Positions 5,264 through 6,398 of a DNA stretch of 6,398 nucleotides are shown in pieces. Below the pieces are notes generated by a model. The model ran no database searches. It had not been told where the DNA came from and saw only the letters and a program-made list of their open reading frames with translations. Source of the DNA: Actinomycetes bacterium (GTDB lineage Bacteria > Actinomycetota > Actinomycetes > Actinomycetales > Cellulomonadaceae); the NCBI GenBank assembly GCA_023424135.1, contig JAFAEH010000162.1, positions 1 through 6,398 on the forward strand. Reading direction: 5' to 3'. The position numbers and the translations under genes were made by a program. The first letter of the stretch is position 1, and each line of letters begins with the position of its first letter.

Positions 5264-5270
5264 GGCACCG

Positions 5271-5276
5271 ACGCTA
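5271..5276 (-). promoter_or_regulatory. -10 box of the dipeptidase gene (leaderless)
   Basis: On the minus strand this reads TAGCGT (TANNNT). Seven bases separate it from the GTG at 5263, so the message would be leaderless. The only purine tract upstream, GGAGGG on the minus strand around 5281-5287, is too far from the start codon to be a ribosome site. Confidence 0.5.
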
Positions 5277-5295
5277 CTCGACCCTCCGGCTCGAC

Positions 5296-5301
5296 TACCC
5301 T
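5296..5301 (+). promoter_or_regulatory. -10 box of the DUF3043 gene (leaderless)
   Basis: TACCCT (TANNNT) ends six bases before the GTG at 5308, predicting a transcript that starts on the start codon. Its -35 region, about 17 bases upstream, coincides with the dipeptidase -10 box on the other strand, so the two divergent promoters overlap. Confidence 0.5.
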
Positions 5302-5307
5302 TGCAGG

Positions 5308-5910
5308 GTGTTCGGACGCAAGCAGGACCCCCCGCCGGCCGTCGACGCCCCCGTGGTCGACGAGCCGCCGCAGCCCGCGCCCGTCGGCAAGGGACGGCCC
5401 ACGCCGACCCGCAAGGAGGCGGAGTCGCGCAACAAGCGGCCGCTGGTGCCGCAGGACCGACGCGTGGCCGCGAAGGAGGCCCGCGCGCAGCAGCGCGTGC
5501 AGCGTGACCTGGAGTACCAGGCGATGCGCACGGGTGACGAGAAGCACATGCCCCTGAGGGACAAGGGCCCGGTGCGCCGGTACGTGCGTGACAGCGTCGA
5601 CGCACGCTGGAACCTCGGGGAGTTCTTCCTGCCGCTGGCGGCCGTGTTCCTGGTGCTGCAGTTCGTCACGGCGAGCACCGCTCAGCTGGTCGCCTTCGGT
5701 TCGCTGGTCGCCCTGTACATCTACATCCTCGCTGCCGTGGGCGACGCGTGGCTCATGTGGCGTCGGCTCCGCAAGCGGCTCGTGGCGAAGTTCGGCGAGG
5801 ACGCCCTGCCCCCGCGGGGCCTGGCGATGTACGCCGTGCTGCGCGCCTTCCAGGTGCGCCCCTCACGCCTGCCCAAGCCGATGGTCAAGCACGGGCAGCA
5901 CCCGGCCTGA
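5308..5910 (+). CDS. DUF3043 family membrane protein
   Basis: This is a 200-residue integral membrane protein of the actinobacterial DUF3043 family; its function is unknown. The N-terminus (1-35) is proline-rich. Residues 28-75 are strongly basic (GKGRPTPTRKEAESRNKRPLVPQDRR, then KEARAQQRVQRDLEYQAMRTGDEKHMP) and probably cytoplasmic. A RRYVRDSVDARWNLGEFFLP segment leads into two hydrophobic helices, about 106-121 and 126-150, separated by only a short turn. A basic tail (RRLRKRLVAKFGEDALPPRGLAMYAVLRAFQ) ends in the cytoplasm, so both ends are predicted inside. The GTG at 5308 is chosen because VFGRKQ is a typical start of this family in my memory and the TACCCT box precedes it. I recall the Mycobacterium homologue (Rv2206) beside the glycerate-kinase homologue Rv2205c. 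Confidence 0.85.
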   Translation: MFGRKQDPPPAVDAPVVDEPPQPAPVGKGRPTPTRKEAESRNKRPLVPQDRRVAAKEARAQQRVQRDLEYQAMRTGDEKHMPLRDKGPVRRYVRDSVDARWNLGEFFLPLAAVFLVLQFVTASTAQLVAFGSLVALYIYILAAVGDAWLMWRRLRKRLVAKFGEDALPPRGLAMYAVLRAFQVRPSRLPKPMVKHGQHPA

Positions 5911-5944
5911 CCCGTCGCCGACCCCGACCCCGCAGCGCCGGTCC

Positions 5945-5973
5945 CGCCCCCGCGGCGCGCCGCCGCGTGGGCG
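5945..5973. terminator. Strong hairpin between convergent genes
   Basis: CGCGGCG (5951-5957) and CGCCGCG (5961-5967) form a 7-bp stem with a CGC loop. After one C/T mismatch it continues with CGCCC (5945-5949) / GGGCG (5969-5973), giving 12 pairs in all. It sits 34 bases after the DUF3043 stop and 17 bases beyond the stop of the opposing gene, so it can serve both strands. There is no U-tract. Confidence 0.6.
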
Positions 5974-5990
5974 CAGCCGCACCGGACGCG

Positions 5991-6398
5991 TCAGCCCCCG
6001 CCGCCGCAGGCGCGTGCGACCTGCAGCAGGATGAAGCCGACCACGAAGACCGGCACGAACCTCGACAGCGTCGGACGCCCCTGCGGGGACGCACCCGTGG
6101 GTCGTGACGCCCCGGCACCGGCCCCGGCGGGCGTGGACGCCTGCTCGTGCGCGTCGCCGCGCCACCCCTGTGCGCGCGCCTGCTCGACGGGCACCCAACG
6201 CATCTGCGGGGTCAGGACGTGCCCGTTGACGACGTCACCCACGCGGTAGGCGCGCCGCGCGGCCCCGGCGCCCGACGCCGCAGCATCGGCGCCCGCCGCC
6301 TGCTGGGGACGCTGGCCCGCGGCCTGCTGCCGCGCGGCGTCCCGCTCGGCCGCGTCACGCGCCGCAGCGGCACGCTGCTGCTCGGCCCGGTGCTGCGC
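5991..6398 (-). CDS. Unrecognised protein with C-terminal membrane segment (partial)
   Basis: I do not recognise this gene. The last 135 codons are present; the N-terminus is beyond the right edge. In order: an Ala/Gln/Arg/Glu/Asp-rich stretch (AEQQRAAAARDAAERDAARQQ and beyond, 6290-6398) that could form a helix or coiled coil; an Ala/Gly linker; a compact block YRVGDVVNGHVLTPQMRWVPVEQARAQGW (about 6165-6248) with aromatic and polar residues suggesting a small folded module; a low-complexity Ala/Gly/Ser/Pro linker; and a 15-residue hydrophobic segment FVPVFVVGFILLQVA (6015-6059), ending ARACGGGG. A GTG at 6242 could start a shorter 83-residue protein, but the frame stays open to the edge with almost all codons G/C-ending and a biased, protein-like composition, so I treat it as a longer gene. 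The tail looks like a C-terminal membrane anchor. Confidence 0.6.
   Translation of the reverse strand, partial: AQHRAEQQRAAAARDAAERDAARQQAAGQRPQQAAGADAAASGAGAARRAYRVGDVVNGHVLTPQMRWVPVEQARAQGWRGDAHEQASTPAGAGAGASRPTGASPQGRPTLSRFVPVFVVGFILLQVARACGGGG

Noticed and set aside
3725..5557. A 610-codon open frame on the plus strand opposite the dipeptidase
   Set aside because: It is antisense to a gene with all M20 active-site motifs. Its translation is Arg/Gly/Ala-rich with no recognisable domain, which is typical of mirror frames in GC-rich DNA.
5264..5605. An N-terminal extension of the dipeptidase up to 5605
   Set aside because: It would be antisense to the DUF3043 gene, is Ala/Arg/Pro-rich with no signal peptide, and bypasses the GTG preceded by TAGCGT.
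1..6398. CRISPR array, tRNA/rRNA, insertion sequence, integrase or attachment site
   Set aside because: No regularly spaced repeats, cloverleaf sequence, transposase motif or flanking direct repeats could be found by reading both strands.

Overview
The window has very high GC content and a third codon position that is almost always G or C in most genes. It also has TANNNT boxes 6-7 bases upstream of several start codons, the layout of leaderless mRNAs, and a DUF3043 gene. Together these point to a chromosome segment of a high-GC actinobacterium. A Cellulomonas-like member of the Micrococcales would fit, but that genus is a guess from overall feel. I see no phage, transposase, CRISPR or RNA gene.

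Layout from left to right. (1) The first third of a GlxK/GarK-type glycerate kinase, on the minus strand (1-370, 3' end outside the window). (2) Divergent from it, nadA, quinolinate synthase (457-1653, long form with the three expected cluster cysteines). (3) A DJ-1/PfpI protein close to bacterial isocyanide hydratase (1704-2303), 50 bases after nadA, with a hairpin between them and a doubled Shine-Dalgarno. (4) A hotdog-fold thioesterase of the THEM6-like type (2447-2974), apparently leaderless. (5) A complete type II toxin-antitoxin operon: a Phd/YefM antitoxin (3150-3422) overlapping by 4 bases a RelE toxin (3419-3685). Its near-consensus -10 box sits inside a perfect 9-bp inverted repeat that also covers the start codon. 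(6) Convergent to it, an M20-family dipeptidase with all metal and catalytic residues (3845-5263, minus). Nested inverted repeats separate the two. (7) Divergent from the dipeptidase across only 44 bases, a DUF3043 two-helix membrane protein (5308-5910). (8) Convergent to that across a strong hairpin, the C-terminal part of an unrecognised protein with an Ala/Gln/Arg-rich stretch and a C-terminal membrane segment (5991-6398, minus, N-terminus outside the window).

Most genes are single housekeeping units: NAD biosynthesis, acyl-CoA or isocyanide metabolism, and peptide turnover. They do not form one pathway. As I recall, a glycerate-kinase homologue and a DUF3043-type membrane protein are close neighbours in Mycobacterium (Rv2205c and Rv2206). 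If so, this is a conserved actinobacterial neighbourhood with other genes placed between them. The toxin-antitoxin pair is the only unit that looks acquired, because its codon use is visibly less GC-saturated. I found no convincing new multi-gene system. The most distinctive signals are the operator architecture of the toxin-antitoxin promoter and the repeated leaderless-promoter pattern, including two divergent leaderless promoters packed into 44 bases.
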